Of a stretch of 61,086 bases of DNA, positions 6,400 through 15,321 are shown piece after piece. Source of the DNA: a virus. Location: IMG/VR virus record IMGVR_UViG_3300028837_001401, positions 1 through 61,086 of that record. One strand, written 5' to 3'. Position 1 is the stretch's first letter; every line of letters begins with the position of its first letter. The notes under the pieces are model-generated. The model saw only the letters and a list, made by a program, of their open reading frames with translations, did not search any database and was not told the DNA's origin. The position numbers and the translations under genes were made by a program.

Positions 6400-8249
6400 T
6401 GTTATTCCCGGACTTTTTGTATGTAGAGATCGTAACCGACTCGATCCAGAACCGAAACAAAGTTGTGAAGTTGAGTGATGTGAATGCAGCAGTAAGCGGC
6501 TCATCAGGGAGTGAGTGCTACAGGAGTTTCTATCGTTTCAAAAAAGATTTCCCTGCCTATGTGAGAGAGAAAAAGAGTGTGTCGGGATATAGTGGCGAGG
6601 CATACACCGACTACGTATGGTTTGACATAGATCGTGCGGATCTGAACGAGGCGCTGGAAGCTGCCCGGCATTTCGTGAATAGAGTGGTGATGGAGTATGA
6701 TGTCGATCCAGATAGTCTCCGTCTGTATTTCTCAGGGGCGAAGGGCTTCCATGTAGGTGTCAATGCACAGCTCTTCGGACTCACCCCATCGAGGGATCTT
6801 CCGACGCGGTGTAAGGCTATCGCCAAGTTGATGGCTGGCGATATGGAGATCGACCTGGCGGTGTACGACAAGACGAGGATCTTCAGGCTGAGCGGGACGG
6901 TGAATGCAAAGACAGGATTATACAAGATACCCCTCACGTTTGAGGAGCTGATGACCCTGGGAATGAATGATATAAAGATAATGGCAGGGTCTCCCAGGGA
7001 GGTCGAGTATGTGGACAGCAGTGAGGACATAGAGACAGGGCGACTGGCGTTTCTGGACAAAGAGAAGGAAAAGCCGCCGAAGCCCCAGAGGATCGAGAAT
7101 GAGCCACAGATCAGGAAGCAGGCACTCCACGGGACAAAGATATGCCTGCACAGGATAATGAGCGGGGTCGATGAGGGACTGAGGGATGAATGTGCCATCA
7201 GGTTGGCCGCCGACTATCATAAGAAGGGAACTCCCCCAGAGGTTGCAACAGTGATGCTCCGGGCGTGGAATGAACTGAACCGCCCCCCGCTCGATGATTC
7301 AGTGATAATGACAAAGATTCTCAGTGCGTATGGCTCGACGGTGTATGATTTCGGTTGTAATGATTCTATACTCCAGAAGTTCTGCCATGAGGACTGTTTT
7401 TTATTCGAGAAGCAGGGAGAACATGATAGCATTAAAGTCTACACACCTGCCGACCTGATCCAAATATACAAAGAATACGTGAGGCATATATCAACACGCA
7501 AGATCGAATTGACAATGATGCCGAACATTGCCAAAAAGGTCAGGGGTCTCCGTCCGGGTGAGGTGGCGGTGATAATGGCACGCCCGGCGGTGGGCAAGTC
7601 TCTTGTGGCACAGAGCATTATTCACGATATATGCCACAAGCAAAAGATATGGACGATTTTCTTCTCTCTGGAGATGCCAAAAGAGCAGGTCTATGAGCGC
7701 GGTGCATCAATTGAGATGGGTGAATCCACAGAAACTATCGAGAAGTTATACCTTGAGGACAAAACCGGTCGGGTTGACAGCAAAATGGAGGATCTGAAAG
7801 GTCTGTATATTGTTGAGAAATCCAACCTATCGCTGGGCGAGATACAGTCGATAGTTTCGACAGTCGGTGAGGTGGGGTTCATAGTCATCGACTATATGAG
7901 TCTCGTGCGAGCGCCCGGGGGCAACCTCTATGAAAGAACGTCTTATGTGGCACGACACCTGAAGGAGCTGGCGAAGGAGACAGGAGCAGCGGTTCTGATG
8001 ATCTCTCAGGTGTCGAGAGAAGGTGGAGACGGCACGGAGGAGATCACCTTGAGCATGGGTCGTGACTCTGGTGGTATTGAGGAGGGAGCGGACGTCCAGA
8101 TCGGCATGTGGCGTGATCCGGAGGATCTGAAAGTCATCGTTTGCCGTCTCCTGAAAGGTCGCAGGGGCGGTGCGGGAACGACGGACTGGATGACTTTTGC
8201 GGGTGAGTCGGTGAAGATCGTTCCGGCGGAGACCCGTTTGGAGGAATAG
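6399..8249 (+). CDS. Primase-helicase: archaeo-eukaryotic-type primase fused to a RecA/DnaB-type helicase
   Basis: 616 residues. The N-terminal half has primase motifs of the AEP superfamily: WFDID at about 75-79 (metal-binding Asp pair), SGAKGFHVGV at about 112-121, and IFRLSGTVNAKTGLYKIPL at about 165-183. A Cys pair in FCHEDCFLF (about 328-335) divides the halves. The C-terminal half is a RecA-fold helicase: Walker A ARPAVGKS at about 394-401, Walker B FIVIDYMSL at about 493-501, and an arginine-rich end. Such fusions prime and unwind DNA at the phage fork. It overlaps its upstream neighbour by one base and follows the initiator and candidate origin, completing a replication cassette. Confidence 0.88.
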   Translation: MLFPDFLYVEIVTDSIQNRNKVVKLSDVNAAVSGSSGSECYRSFYRFKKDFPAYVREKKSVSGYSGEAYTDYVWFDIDRADLNEALEAARHFVNRVVMEYDVDPDSLRLYFSGAKGFHVGVNAQLFGLTPSRDLPTRCKAIAKLMAGDMEIDLAVYDKTRIFRLSGTVNAKTGLYKIPLTFEELMTLGMNDIKIMAGSPREVEYVDSSEDIETGRLAFLDKEKEKPPKPQRIENEPQIRKQALHGTKICLHRIMSGVDEGLRDECAIRLAADYHKKGTPPEVATVMLRAWNELNRPPLDDSVIMTKILSAYGSTVYDFGCNDSILQKFCHEDCFLFEKQGEHDSIKVYTPADLIQIYKEYVRHISTRKIELTMMPNIAKKVRGLRPGEVAVIMARPAVGKSLVAQSIIHDICHKQKIWTIFFSLEMPKEQVYERGASIEMGESTETIEKLYLEDKTGRVDSKMEDLKGLYIVEKSNLSLGEIQSIVSTVGEVGFIVIDYMSLVRAPGGNLYERTSYVARHLKELAKETGAAVLMISQVSREGGDGTEEITLSMGRDSGGIEEGADVQIGMWRDPEDLKVIVCRLLKGRRGGAGTTDWMTFAGESVKIVPAETRLEE

Positions 8250-8250
8250 A

Positions 8251-9633
8251 ATGAATTATCAAATAATGCCCGAATTGAGCGAAGAGGAATACCAGGCTTT
8301 GAAGGAGAATATCAGACAAAATGGCGTAGAGGTCGCTCTGATATATGATGAGGCGGGCAATTTGCTTGACGGTTATCATCGACTGAGAGCGTGTCAGGAG
8401 CTTGGTATTGAGGATTTCCCAAAGGAAATAAAGGAGGGATTGAAAACAGATAATGATAGACATGCCTTTGCACGTCGGATCAATATGCTTCGGAGGCATC
8501 TGAACCAGGCGCAAAAACGAGAGCTTATAAAGGAACAGTTGAAAGAAACGCCGGAGATAAGCGACAACCAGATAGCCGGGATGTTGGGGGTATCTCAGCC
8601 CACTGTTGGTGCTGTAAGAAAGGAAATGGAGGGGGCTGGTGAACTTATAAAATTTATAAGTTCAATTGGTGCAGATGGAAAAGTTCGTAAACGCAGGAAG
8701 TCAAAGCCAAAGGAGAAGGCAAAAGAGCAAGAAGTTGAATCTGCTATAGAATCAAAAGAGGACGGAGGAGATGATATTGGGGAAGAGGAAAAAGATGAGC
8801 CGGAACTATATAGGAATCTTCCTCCCGAAAAGCCAAAGATTTCTGGAAAAGCGACATTTAATGCCACAACAGACAAAATCGAATGGGCAAAATGGACATG
8901 GAATCCTGTGACTGGGTGTCTGCATGGATGTGAATATTGCTATGCACGGGACATTGCAAACAGATTCTATGATGAGGGATTCAAACCGACCTGGCATCCT
9001 GATAGATTGGTTGCTCCGCATAACACGAAGATCCCAGAGGCAAGGAAAAACGAATCCGGGATAAAGAATGTGTTTGTGTGTTCTATGGCGGATCTGTTTG
9101 GTGACTGGGTGAAACAGGAGCATATAGAGAGGATTCTGGAAGTCGTGAGGGATACACCGAATTGGAATTATATTTTCCTTACCAAGAATCCCTCACGACT
9201 GATAGATTTTGACTGGCCCGTAAACACGTGGGTGGGTGCAACGGTGGATATAAAGGAGCGTTTAGAGCCGACTTTGACAGTGTTCCGCGATATGGAATAT
9301 AAGGAAATAGCGACCGAATGGAGGAAACCCACGACGTTTATTTCGTTTGAACCGCTATTAGAGTCGATGGATTTCGCGGTGTTGAATAAGGAATTGAGCA
9401 GCTATGATTATCATGGCGGATCTGAGGAGTTGGCATTCTTATCATGGGTCGATTGGGTGATAATAGGAGGTAGGAGTAGAAGTTCACAATGCTCAGCTTT
9501 TCAACCCGAATGGCTGTGGGTGGAAGAGATATTATGGGAGGCGAGAAAGGCCAAAGCGCGTATTTATTTTAAGCCAAATTTGACAGTAGTTCCAAAAGAA
9601 TATCCAGACATTGGAGGTAATATTGATGAGTAA
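8251..9633 (+). CDS. ParB-N domain fused to a three-Cys DUF5131 (phage Gp37/Gp68) protein
   Basis: 460 residues. Residues 1-130 form a ParB-type N-terminal domain with GNLLDGYHRLRACQELG, then a helix-turn-helix ISDNQIAGMLGVSQPTVGAV. After a basic/acidic linker, residues about 205-455 are DUF5131: WTWNPVTGCLHGCEYCYA supplies a C-x3-C-x2-C cluster of radical-SAM form, followed by VFVCSMADLFGDWV, FLTKNPSR and FISFEPLLE. The family is usually adjacent to TcmP, as here. The biochemical reaction is unknown; the Cys triplet suggests a 4Fe-4S cluster and the ParB part suggests DNA targeting or CTP use. Confidence 0.8.
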   Translation: MNYQIMPELSEEEYQALKENIRQNGVEVALIYDEAGNLLDGYHRLRACQELGIEDFPKEIKEGLKTDNDRHAFARRINMLRRHLNQAQKRELIKEQLKETPEISDNQIAGMLGVSQPTVGAVRKEMEGAGELIKFISSIGADGKVRKRRKSKPKEKAKEQEVESAIESKEDGGDDIGEEEKDEPELYRNLPPEKPKISGKATFNATTDKIEWAKWTWNPVTGCLHGCEYCYARDIANRFYDEGFKPTWHPDRLVAPHNTKIPEARKNESGIKNVFVCSMADLFGDWVKQEHIERILEVVRDTPNWNYIFLTKNPSRLIDFDWPVNTWVGATVDIKERLEPTLTVFRDMEYKEIATEWRKPTTFISFEPLLESMDFAVLNKELSSYDYHGGSEELAFLSWVDWVIIGGRSRSSQCSAFQPEWLWVEEILWEARKAKARIYFKPNLTVVPKEYPDIGGNIDE

Positions 9634-10426
9634 GCAAAACGGAGTAGGCATATCGAAGTACACGCAGGAAAAACAGCGGGTTTTTAGCAGTGTTCTTGGT
9701 ATGCACCTCAAGATCGCAAAGTCGATAATGAGCCGAGAGGGGTGGGTGGGGAAAAAGTATATATATGTGGATATGCACGCAGGGCCGGGCAAATACAACG
9801 GCGACAATCGTTTGCCAATTATTGGTAGCCCATTAAGATTTCTGCGAGAGGTGGGTAATTGTGTAATACCACACCATGCCTATTTTATTGAGAAAAGACA
9901 GGAGAATATTAACAGATTAAAGATATATTCACAGGAATACGGAGCAGACGGAAATATAGAAATATTCATGGGCGATAGTGCGGAGATATTGCCAAAAATA
10001 TCATTAAGCGAAAAACTGAGGGATTTTGGTCTTGTCTATTGTGATCCGACCGGAAGCCCCCCGCCCCTTGATGCGCTTGTTGAAATAAGCAAGAGAAAGC
10101 AATGGGAGCGCATAGATTTTCTAATATTCATAGCCCCGGCGATATACAAACGGGTTCTGAAACATAGCAAAACGCATCTTGATAAACCGATTCATAGTTA
10201 TCTAAGGGCGATAAATAAAAGGACATGGATTGTGCGAGAACCCATGGGCCCGCAGCAATTTACTTTTTTGTTGGGCAGTAATTGGCGGGGATTCCCTGTG
10301 TGGGAGGCGGGGGGATTCCATGACATAACGAGTGGAACAGGAAGAGATATATTGAGGACAATTAGCTTAACTAAAGAGGAGAAAAAATTGTTTGATGGAA
10401 TTGATTTAATTACAAGATTACAATAA
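9626..10426 (+). CDS. Three-Cys-motif partner protein TcmP
   Basis: 266 residues. ATG 9626 is chosen because GGAGG lies at 9613-9617; it overlaps the DUF5131 stop by 8 bases. Recognised by YVDMHAGPGKY at the N-terminus (like motif I of methyltransferases), the YCDPTGSPPP segment near 145, and a C-terminus ending TGRDILRTISLTKEEKKLF. TcmP is defined as the partner of three-Cys DUF5131 proteins and the pair is common in mobile elements. The role is unknown; the motifs suggest a nucleotide- or SAM-binding Rossmann fold. Confidence 0.78.
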   Translation: MSKQNGVGISKYTQEKQRVFSSVLGMHLKIAKSIMSREGWVGKKYIYVDMHAGPGKYNGDNRLPIIGSPLRFLREVGNCVIPHHAYFIEKRQENINRLKIYSQEYGADGNIEIFMGDSAEILPKISLSEKLRDFGLVYCDPTGSPPPLDALVEISKRKQWERIDFLIFIAPAIYKRVLKHSKTHLDKPIHSYLRAINKRTWIVREPMGPQQFTFLLGSNWRGFPVWEAGGFHDITSGTGRDILRTISLTKEEKKLFDGIDLITRLQ

Positions 10427-10434
10427 AGATTGTG

Positions 10435-10455
10435 CTTACTTATATAATAAGCAAG
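10435..10455. promoter_or_regulatory. CTTACTTA palindrome, copy 2
   Basis: Arms CTTACTTA/TAAGCAAG around TATAA, extendable by a G-C pair at each end (10434, 10456), with the same position-4 mismatch as copy 1. A TATAAT lies at the centre (10443-10448). It lies between TcmP and the lysis-side genes. Confidence 0.5.
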
Positions 10456-10469
10456 CAGGAGGAATAAAG

Positions 10470-10652
10470 ATGAGAGAAATATGGGATGTGGTTATATGCT
10501 GTGTTTGTGGAAAATATTTTGACAAGGAGACAAGAGAATGTGTGGAAAAGCCGAAGGATGGGACAGTGATGTCACACACATACTGTGATAAGTGTGCTGA
10601 GGATCTTAGGGCACAGATAAGGGAGATGGAGGTGGCGAAAGCATGTATATAA
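10470..10652 (+). CDS. Small zinc-finger-like protein
   Basis: 60 residues behind GGAGGAATAAAG. Two Cys knuckles, CCVCGKYFD near residue 10 and YCDKCAED near residue 40, make a treble-clef or zinc-ribbon fold likely. First gene after the palindrome; its end overlaps the amidase start by 10 bases. Function unknown; possibly a small regulator. Confidence 0.6.
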   Translation: MREIWDVVICCVCGKYFDKETRECVEKPKDGTVMSHTYCDKCAEDLRAQIREMEVAKACI

Positions 10653-11200
10653 TGATCGATCCTGGACATGGTGGAAAAGACCCGGGTGCGGTCTTTTGCA
10701 ATATGGTTGAGAGCGACATCAATCTCCGGGCGGCGTATTTTCTGATGGGGAATTTATTTTACCGTGCGGGCGATGCAATAAACTTATATTTAACAAGGGT
10801 TATTTTGGGGAAGACGGAGAAAACGCCGCTCAAGCAGCGCGCAGGGATGGCGGATGGAATGGATCTTTTCGTTTCGCTTCATTGTAATAGTTGCGAGAAA
10901 GAGAACTCCGCAAGCGGTCTGGAGATATATGTTTATAGAAAATCATCAATAGCGGGGAAGGTCGCGGAGGCGATATTGAACACAACAACACTTGCTGGTA
11001 TTAACACACATGGAGAAGGAATAATCGAGTCAAGAAACTTATATGTGTTGAAGCACACAACATGCCCGGCGCTGCTGATCGAGATGGGATATATAAACAA
11101 CAAATATGATCAAAAAATACTGGGGTCTGTAACAGGCCTTGCCGCTCTCATGGACTATGTGGCGGTCGGGATATTGAAGGGAGTGTGCATGAATGTGTGA
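10643..11200 (+). CDS. N-acetylmuramoyl-L-alanine amidase (Amidase_3 endolysin)
   Basis: 185 residues, a single catalytic domain. MIDPGHGGKDPGA carries the first zinc-binding His, SLHCNS near residue 79 another, and LIEMGYINN near residue 147 the catalytic Glu. Amidase_3 enzymes cut the bond between MurNAc and L-alanine in peptidoglycan. There is no signal peptide, so export would need a holin or spanin; none is obvious next to it. This is the best evidence that the host is a bacterium with ordinary murein. Confidence 0.92.
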   Translation: MYIMIDPGHGGKDPGAVFCNMVESDINLRAAYFLMGNLFYRAGDAINLYLTRVILGKTEKTPLKQRAGMADGMDLFVSLHCNSCEKENSASGLEIYVYRKSSIAGKVAEAILNTTTLAGINTHGEGIIESRNLYVLKHTTCPALLIEMGYINNKYDQKILGSVTGLAALMDYVAVGILKGVCMNV

Positions 11201-11474
11201 GCAAGAAGACAAGTATTTTGACTTTGGCGAGATACCTCTAAAGGATGCGGATGGGTCGAATCTCCCTGTGAATTGTTACCTTTTTGAGCCAGATAATGAT
11301 ATATACTGGCACTGGACGGCATCGAACTATATGCCGAGGAGGGGTGTGGTTTCGGGGTTGGCATACGAGATCAGGGCAGTCTCCAAAAAGGATATACTGA
11401 ACGCTGTGAGAAAATACGTTGTGCCGTTATACGAGAAAATTGTCGAGTCGTTGAAAGAAGATGGAGAGACATAG
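11193..11474 (+). CDS. Hypothetical protein downstream of the endolysin
   Basis: 93 residues, overlapping the amidase by 8 bases. Contains aromatic-rich FEPDNDIYWHWTASNYM and a helical C-terminus KKDILNAVRKYVVPLYEKIVESL. No membrane segment, so not an obvious holin. No family recognised. Confidence 0.6.
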   Translation: MCEQEDKYFDFGEIPLKDADGSNLPVNCYLFEPDNDIYWHWTASNYMPRRGVVSGLAYEIRAVSKKDILNAVRKYVVPLYEKIVESLKEDGET

Positions 11475-11795
11475 ATGAATAGGGCAGAGAAAATGATAAT
11501 TGAGGGAATGTCTCCAATGGTGGCGGGTGTCCACCCGGCTTACGGGAAAATCGCTGTGGGGCATTTGGAGATCAGAAGAAATTCTGCGAGCTGGTGGGCG
11601 TGTTATTACTGGGAACGACGTGGTGATACAACAACCACACTGGCTTATGGTGATGGAAATACGCTGTGTGAGACGCTCAAAAACTTGAAGAAAAGTGTTG
11701 AGAGCAAGCCATATCTGAGATTCTGTGGAGGGATTGCAGACGCATTGAAGGAAGTGTCAGCGTTGCAGGAAAAGAGAGAGGGCGGACTGTTTTAA
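11475..11795 (+). CDS. Hypothetical protein
   Basis: 106 residues starting directly after the previous stop. Beta-rich centre (ASWWACYYWERRGDTTTTLAY) and helical end. Looks like a small soluble phage protein; family not recognised. Confidence 0.55.
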   Translation: MNRAEKMIIEGMSPMVAGVHPAYGKIAVGHLEIRRNSASWWACYYWERRGDTTTTLAYGDGNTLCETLKNLKKSVESKPYLRFCGGIADALKEVSALQEKREGGLF

Positions 11796-11857
11796 TGTCA
11801 GGATGATTGTGATAAAGGATGGGCAGTTGACGATGTTCTAACCGAGGAGGTGAGTGT

Positions 11858-12298
11858 GTGAGTGAGGAAAAGAGAGCGTATAAACTTATGAGAAGGGATC
11901 GGGGTGGATATTACTCCTGCAATCTGCCTATTGGCGAGCGGCAGAGATACAGGGTCAACATTCCCACAAAAAGGCGCGAGGGGTGGGGATCTCTCTGCCT
12001 GTTCCGTGATCTAGTGAGTCTGAGTCGTTTTGTGTTTTTATGTGTGGGTATGGGTAAATGGGAGGGTAGTGACTTGGTTGTGTTCCTTGCGGATTACGTC
12101 CCTTCCGATGAGGGATTTGTATACAAGCCATGGTTGCGATCTTTCTGGGATGGAGGGAAGAGGTTGACGGTAAAGCCCGATTTTATACCTCCTGGGACGG
12201 TTTATGCCAATGAGGTTACTATCAGGGACAGAGTTGGGCAGAAGAGGATTAGAGAGGCTGAGCTTTATATCGCAGCGGAAGGAGAAAAGAGACAATGA
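11858..12298 (+). CDS. Small paralogue A of a three-member family (GYYSC/PTKRR type)
   Basis: 146 residues from GTG 11858 behind GAGGAGG. It shares with the proteins at 14019 and 14408 the blocks GGYYSCNLPIGERQRYR, PTKRREGWGSLCLF and, near the end, GTVYANEVT. All three sit around the secreted collagen-like protein, so the family is probably linked to it or to the cell envelope. Strongly basic N-terminal half. No known domain recognised. Confidence 0.65.
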   Translation: MSEEKRAYKLMRRDRGGYYSCNLPIGERQRYRVNIPTKRREGWGSLCLFRDLVSLSRFVFLCVGMGKWEGSDLVVFLADYVPSDEGFVYKPWLRSFWDGGKRLTVKPDFIPPGTVYANEVTIRDRVGQKRIREAELYIAAEGEKRQ

Positions 12299-14016
12299 GA
12301 AAATATTTGACGGTTTCTGTATTGTTGGCAATTCTTATGGTTTTTGTGAGTTCGTGCTCTGTGTTCACGAAAGAGCAGCCGGCGGGGAGGATCGCTGAGG
12401 CAGCTTCTCTGGGAATGATGGCAGAGGAGACAGGCACGGTTTCAGGAGAGATCACAGTCAAGATTGTCGGGACTGGTGAGAAGGGTGAGAAAGGCGACCC
12501 TGGGCCTCCCGGCCCGAAAGGAGACAAAGGTGACCCCGTGACTGGTGGAGGAGCGTCGGTTGACGGTGTTCATAACGTGAAAGATTACGGGGCGGTAGGC
12601 GATGCCGTCACGGATGACACACCCGCTATTAAAGCAGCCATCGCTGCCGCCAAGTCACGAGATGTGATCTTGTTTCCCAGAGGGACGTATGTTGTCACAG
12701 AAACGCTGATCAATGCAAAGAATCTGATTTTTCAGGGTATTAGCCCCGCAGCTTCCAGGATCTATCAAAAGGCAAACGCTGCGCTTTTCGACACAACGGG
12801 TGCCGGCTATTGTCGGTTTGAGCGTCTCCATCTTGCCAGCAATGCGACGAGGCATACGGTGGAGAAAGATGGTAAGGAGGTTGTAATTGAGCCTGCCTTG
12901 ATCAGATTCACCGCCAATGCTTCTCACTGTACCGTCTCCGATGTGTTTGTTACAGGTTCATGGTATTCTATCCACCTCCGGGGTGCATTATTTACCGATC
13001 TGATCAGGATAATGAACGCCCATAGATTGACTCGAATACAGGGCGATAAGGCGACTCTGCCGACGAATTATGCCGAGGTGCACATCTTCGGCGAGCGGTA
13101 CGGCAGCAGGGCGATGAACGACATTGACATCGTTTCATGTAAGTTCCAGGGTGGAGCACGAATCGGGGTCTGGATCAAATCGACAAACTCTGAGGGCGGA
13201 GTCACTATCCGTGACTCGCTTGTGGAGGCCCACCCTGTCTGTGGAATCCGGTTGTCAGGGATGACACTGGGTTCGGTGATCGACCGGGTGCATCTGGAAG
13301 GTCAGCAGTCGAATATTGAGTTGCTGGGCTGCTCGAATACGACAGTCACAAGCAACTTTGCAGGGGGATCGAAAGGGCTGATCATGAGAGGATGTCGGAA
13401 CATCATTGTCGAAGGAAACTACCTCTGGGACATATATGCCGATGAGCAGTCAAAAGGTCTCAAGGTGTGCAACAATGATTTCCAGAACGCCAGTGGAATC
13501 GAAGGATGCCAGTTGAAACAGTCGGACAATTTCTGCACTCGAAACAGGTCTTGTGGTCTCTGTGGAAAGTGGGTCAGCCCTCTTGGTCAGAACTTGGTTG
13601 AGGGCGATCTGGAGGAATGGTCAGGAGGCTTCCCGAAGGGATTCACGGGCTATGGTGTGGCACAGGAGTCGGAGATAAAGAAGGAAGGTTCATACTCTGC
13701 TAAAGTGACGGGTGTGGGTGGTGCGTTTGGGCTCAGGTTCAATATGGTGCCAAAGAAATTCAGAGGTCGCCGTGTTACTGTTCGCTTCTCTGTGTATAAG
13801 CCAGCGGAGGACGGTGTGAATGTCAGGGTCTTGGTCTATTACAATAACTGGGGCGGATCGACTGCAACGTTCACACAAAACATCCCTGTGGGTGAATGGG
13901 TCGAGTTGACTTATGTGGTGAACCTCCCTGAGTTTGGGAACGCCTTCATCCTGATAGGAAATATCGGGAAGGGGCACGCATTCATCGACTGTGTGGAGAT
14001 CGTTCTGGAGGGCTAG
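12295..14016 (+). CDS. Secreted lipoprotein with collagen-like repeat and pectate-lyase-3 beta-helix
   Basis: 573 residues. The N-terminus is a lipoprotein signal: basic start, hydrophobic stretch, lipobox VSSC with Cys21. Residues about 62-82 are seven uninterrupted G-x-y triplets (GEKGEKGDPGPPGP and following), a collagen-like trimerising stalk. From about 93, NVKDYGAVGDAVTDD opens a pectate-lyase-3 right-handed beta-helix, the fold of many phage depolymerases and tailspikes. Residues about 440-573 resemble a carbohydrate-binding beta-sandwich. Tailspikes lack a lipobox; this one should be lipid-anchored on the infected host, so it may alter surface glycans or block other phages rather than be part of the virion. 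Confidence 0.8.
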   Translation: MRKYLTVSVLLAILMVFVSSCSVFTKEQPAGRIAEAASLGMMAEETGTVSGEITVKIVGTGEKGEKGDPGPPGPKGDKGDPVTGGGASVDGVHNVKDYGAVGDAVTDDTPAIKAAIAAAKSRDVILFPRGTYVVTETLINAKNLIFQGISPAASRIYQKANAALFDTTGAGYCRFERLHLASNATRHTVEKDGKEVVIEPALIRFTANASHCTVSDVFVTGSWYSIHLRGALFTDLIRIMNAHRLTRIQGDKATLPTNYAEVHIFGERYGSRAMNDIDIVSCKFQGGARIGVWIKSTNSEGGVTIRDSLVEAHPVCGIRLSGMTLGSVIDRVHLEGQQSNIELLGCSNTTVTSNFAGGSKGLIMRGCRNIIVEGNYLWDIYADEQSKGLKVCNNDFQNASGIEGCQLKQSDNFCTRNRSCGLCGKWVSPLGQNLVEGDLEEWSGGFPKGFTGYGVAQESEIKKEGSYSAKVTGVGGAFGLRFNMVPKKFRGRRVTVRFSVYKPAEDGVNVRVLVYYNNWGGSTATFTQNIPVGEWVELTYVVNLPEFGNAFILIGNIGKGHAFIDCVEIVLEG

Positions 14017-14018
14017 TG

Positions 14019-14438
14019 ATGGTTGGTTATAAAATGGTGACGGTGGACAAGGGGAAATACTATTCAGGCTCTTTGCCGCCGGGTTTGCGCCAGTTGTATA
14101 GATTAAACAAGGTGACAAAAAGGCGGCAGGGATGGGGTGCTCTGATGTTATATAAGTCGCTTGGTGATATGCCGTTTGTGCTAGGCGATATGCTGGATCA
14201 GACCAAGGTGTTGCGGTGTGAATATGAGCCATTGAGTGATGAGAGTGCCTATATACCAAATACACGACTCAGGGGTTACGATAAGTGGGTTTATGACATG
14301 ATAGAATTTGGAGTGTCTGTAAGTTTGAATAAGGAATTACTCATGGTGCATCGGTGTAGTGGTTTCATCTACGCGGATGAAATAACCCCACTGGAGGTGA
14401 TCAAGGGATGGTACAGAAGACAGGTTTCAAGGTTGTGA
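14019..14438 (+). CDS. Small paralogue B of the GYYSC/PTKRR family (divergent)
   Basis: 139 residues from ATG 14019 (GGAGG at 14006-14010; GTG 14016 also possible). Diverged version of the family: KYYSGSLPPGLRQLYRL, TKRRQGWGALMLY, and FIYADEITPLEV near the end. The Cys of the first block is replaced by Gly. Overlaps paralogue C by 31 bases. Confidence 0.6.
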   Translation: MVGYKMVTVDKGKYYSGSLPPGLRQLYRLNKVTKRRQGWGALMLYKSLGDMPFVLGDMLDQTKVLRCEYEPLSDESAYIPNTRLRGYDKWVYDMIEFGVSVSLNKELLMVHRCSGFIYADEITPLEVIKGWYRRQVSRL

Positions 14439-14806
14439 TACGGGGCAGGGGAGGATACTACTCCTGCACCCTGGGTATTGGTAAGCGGCAGCGATACCGA
14501 GAGAATGTGCCCACGAAGCGGAGGAAGGGATGGGGGCCTTTGTGCCTGTTCGAAGATAAGGAATCCGCCATAAGGTTTACAAAATGTGTGGTGAGGAGGT
14601 TTCTTGTCTTTATATTCGAGGCTGAATATGTCGAGTCGGCGGGTGGAATTGGCTACATGCCCGATTACAGTTCAGGGAGGAAGCTAGTACCTGAACTGAG
14701 GTATCAAGAGCGTATCCCACACGGCACGGTATTTGCCGATGAGGTGACTCCCAGAAGGTTGATCAAACCCAGGGAGTATCTCCCTGGGTTGGAGGATGAG
14801 GGATGA
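14408..14806 (+). CDS. Small paralogue C of the GYYSC/PTKRR family
   Basis: 132 residues. Blocks GGYYSCTLGIGKRQRYR, PTKRRKGWGPLCLF and GTVFADEVTPRRL are nearly the same as in the protein at 11858, so these two are the closer pair. It arose by local duplication, with the lipoprotein gene and paralogue B lying between the copies. Its stop overlaps the DUF488 start (ATGA). Confidence 0.65.
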   Translation: MVQKTGFKVVIRGRGGYYSCTLGIGKRQRYRENVPTKRRKGWGPLCLFEDKESAIRFTKCVVRRFLVFIFEAEYVESAGGIGYMPDYSSGRKLVPELRYQERIPHGTVFADEVTPRRLIKPREYLPGLEDEG

Positions 14807-15321
14807 AACTCTTATACACTATCGGATACGGGAACGATAAGCCAGAGCAGGTAATCTGGAGGTTGAAGCATTATGAGATCGACTATGTGATAGGCATCCG
14901 ACGGGCGGGGTCGAGGTCGTGGTATGGGTTATACAGCCCTGGAAACATCGGGAAATTTCTGATTGAGCGGGCGGGTATAGTCACATTGGAGTTTTACGAA
15001 TTGGGTAACACCTTCCCGACTTTGGAGGAGTATTCCGATTGGTTAGAAACAAAGGACGGAGAGTTCCATGTGACATATATGGCAGCTCAGATCCTAATGC
15101 AAGGGGAGAAAAAGGGTTGTCTCTTGTGTTCCGAGTTCCGCCCGGTGACTGAGAAGGGGATCAGGTGTCACAGGGTTCATGTCGCAAATGCTGTGGTGAA
15201 GAAACTAAACGAATCGGACGCCGCAATGAGGAAATGGGTTGTCTTCCATATTCTGAATCCGTGTCCATACTGTCAGGAAAGGGAGATCAAAAAGCGATAT
15301 GGAAAAGGGAAGCAAGCTTGA
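14803..15321 (+). CDS. DUF488 family protein
   Basis: 172 residues. Opens with LLYTIGYGNDKPEQV, the family signature, and carries CLLCSEFRP then CHRVHVANAV, the conserved Cys-Ser-Glu and Cys-His-Arg motifs. DUF488 proteins are small, often next to mobile or defence genes; the activity is not established. An extra Cys pair at the end, CPYCQ, may bind zinc. Confidence 0.85.
   Translation: MKLLYTIGYGNDKPEQVIWRLKHYEIDYVIGIRRAGSRSWYGLYSPGNIGKFLIERAGIVTLEFYELGNTFPTLEEYSDWLETKDGEFHVTYMAAQILMQGEKKGCLLCSEFRPVTEKGIRCHRVHVANAVVKKLNESDAAMRKWVVFHILNPCPYCQEREIKKRYGKGKQA

Noticed and set aside
9626-10426. DNA methyltransferase reading for TcmP
   Set aside because: The AGPG motif resembles motif I, but no DPPY/NPPY motif is present and the partner gene places it in TcmP.
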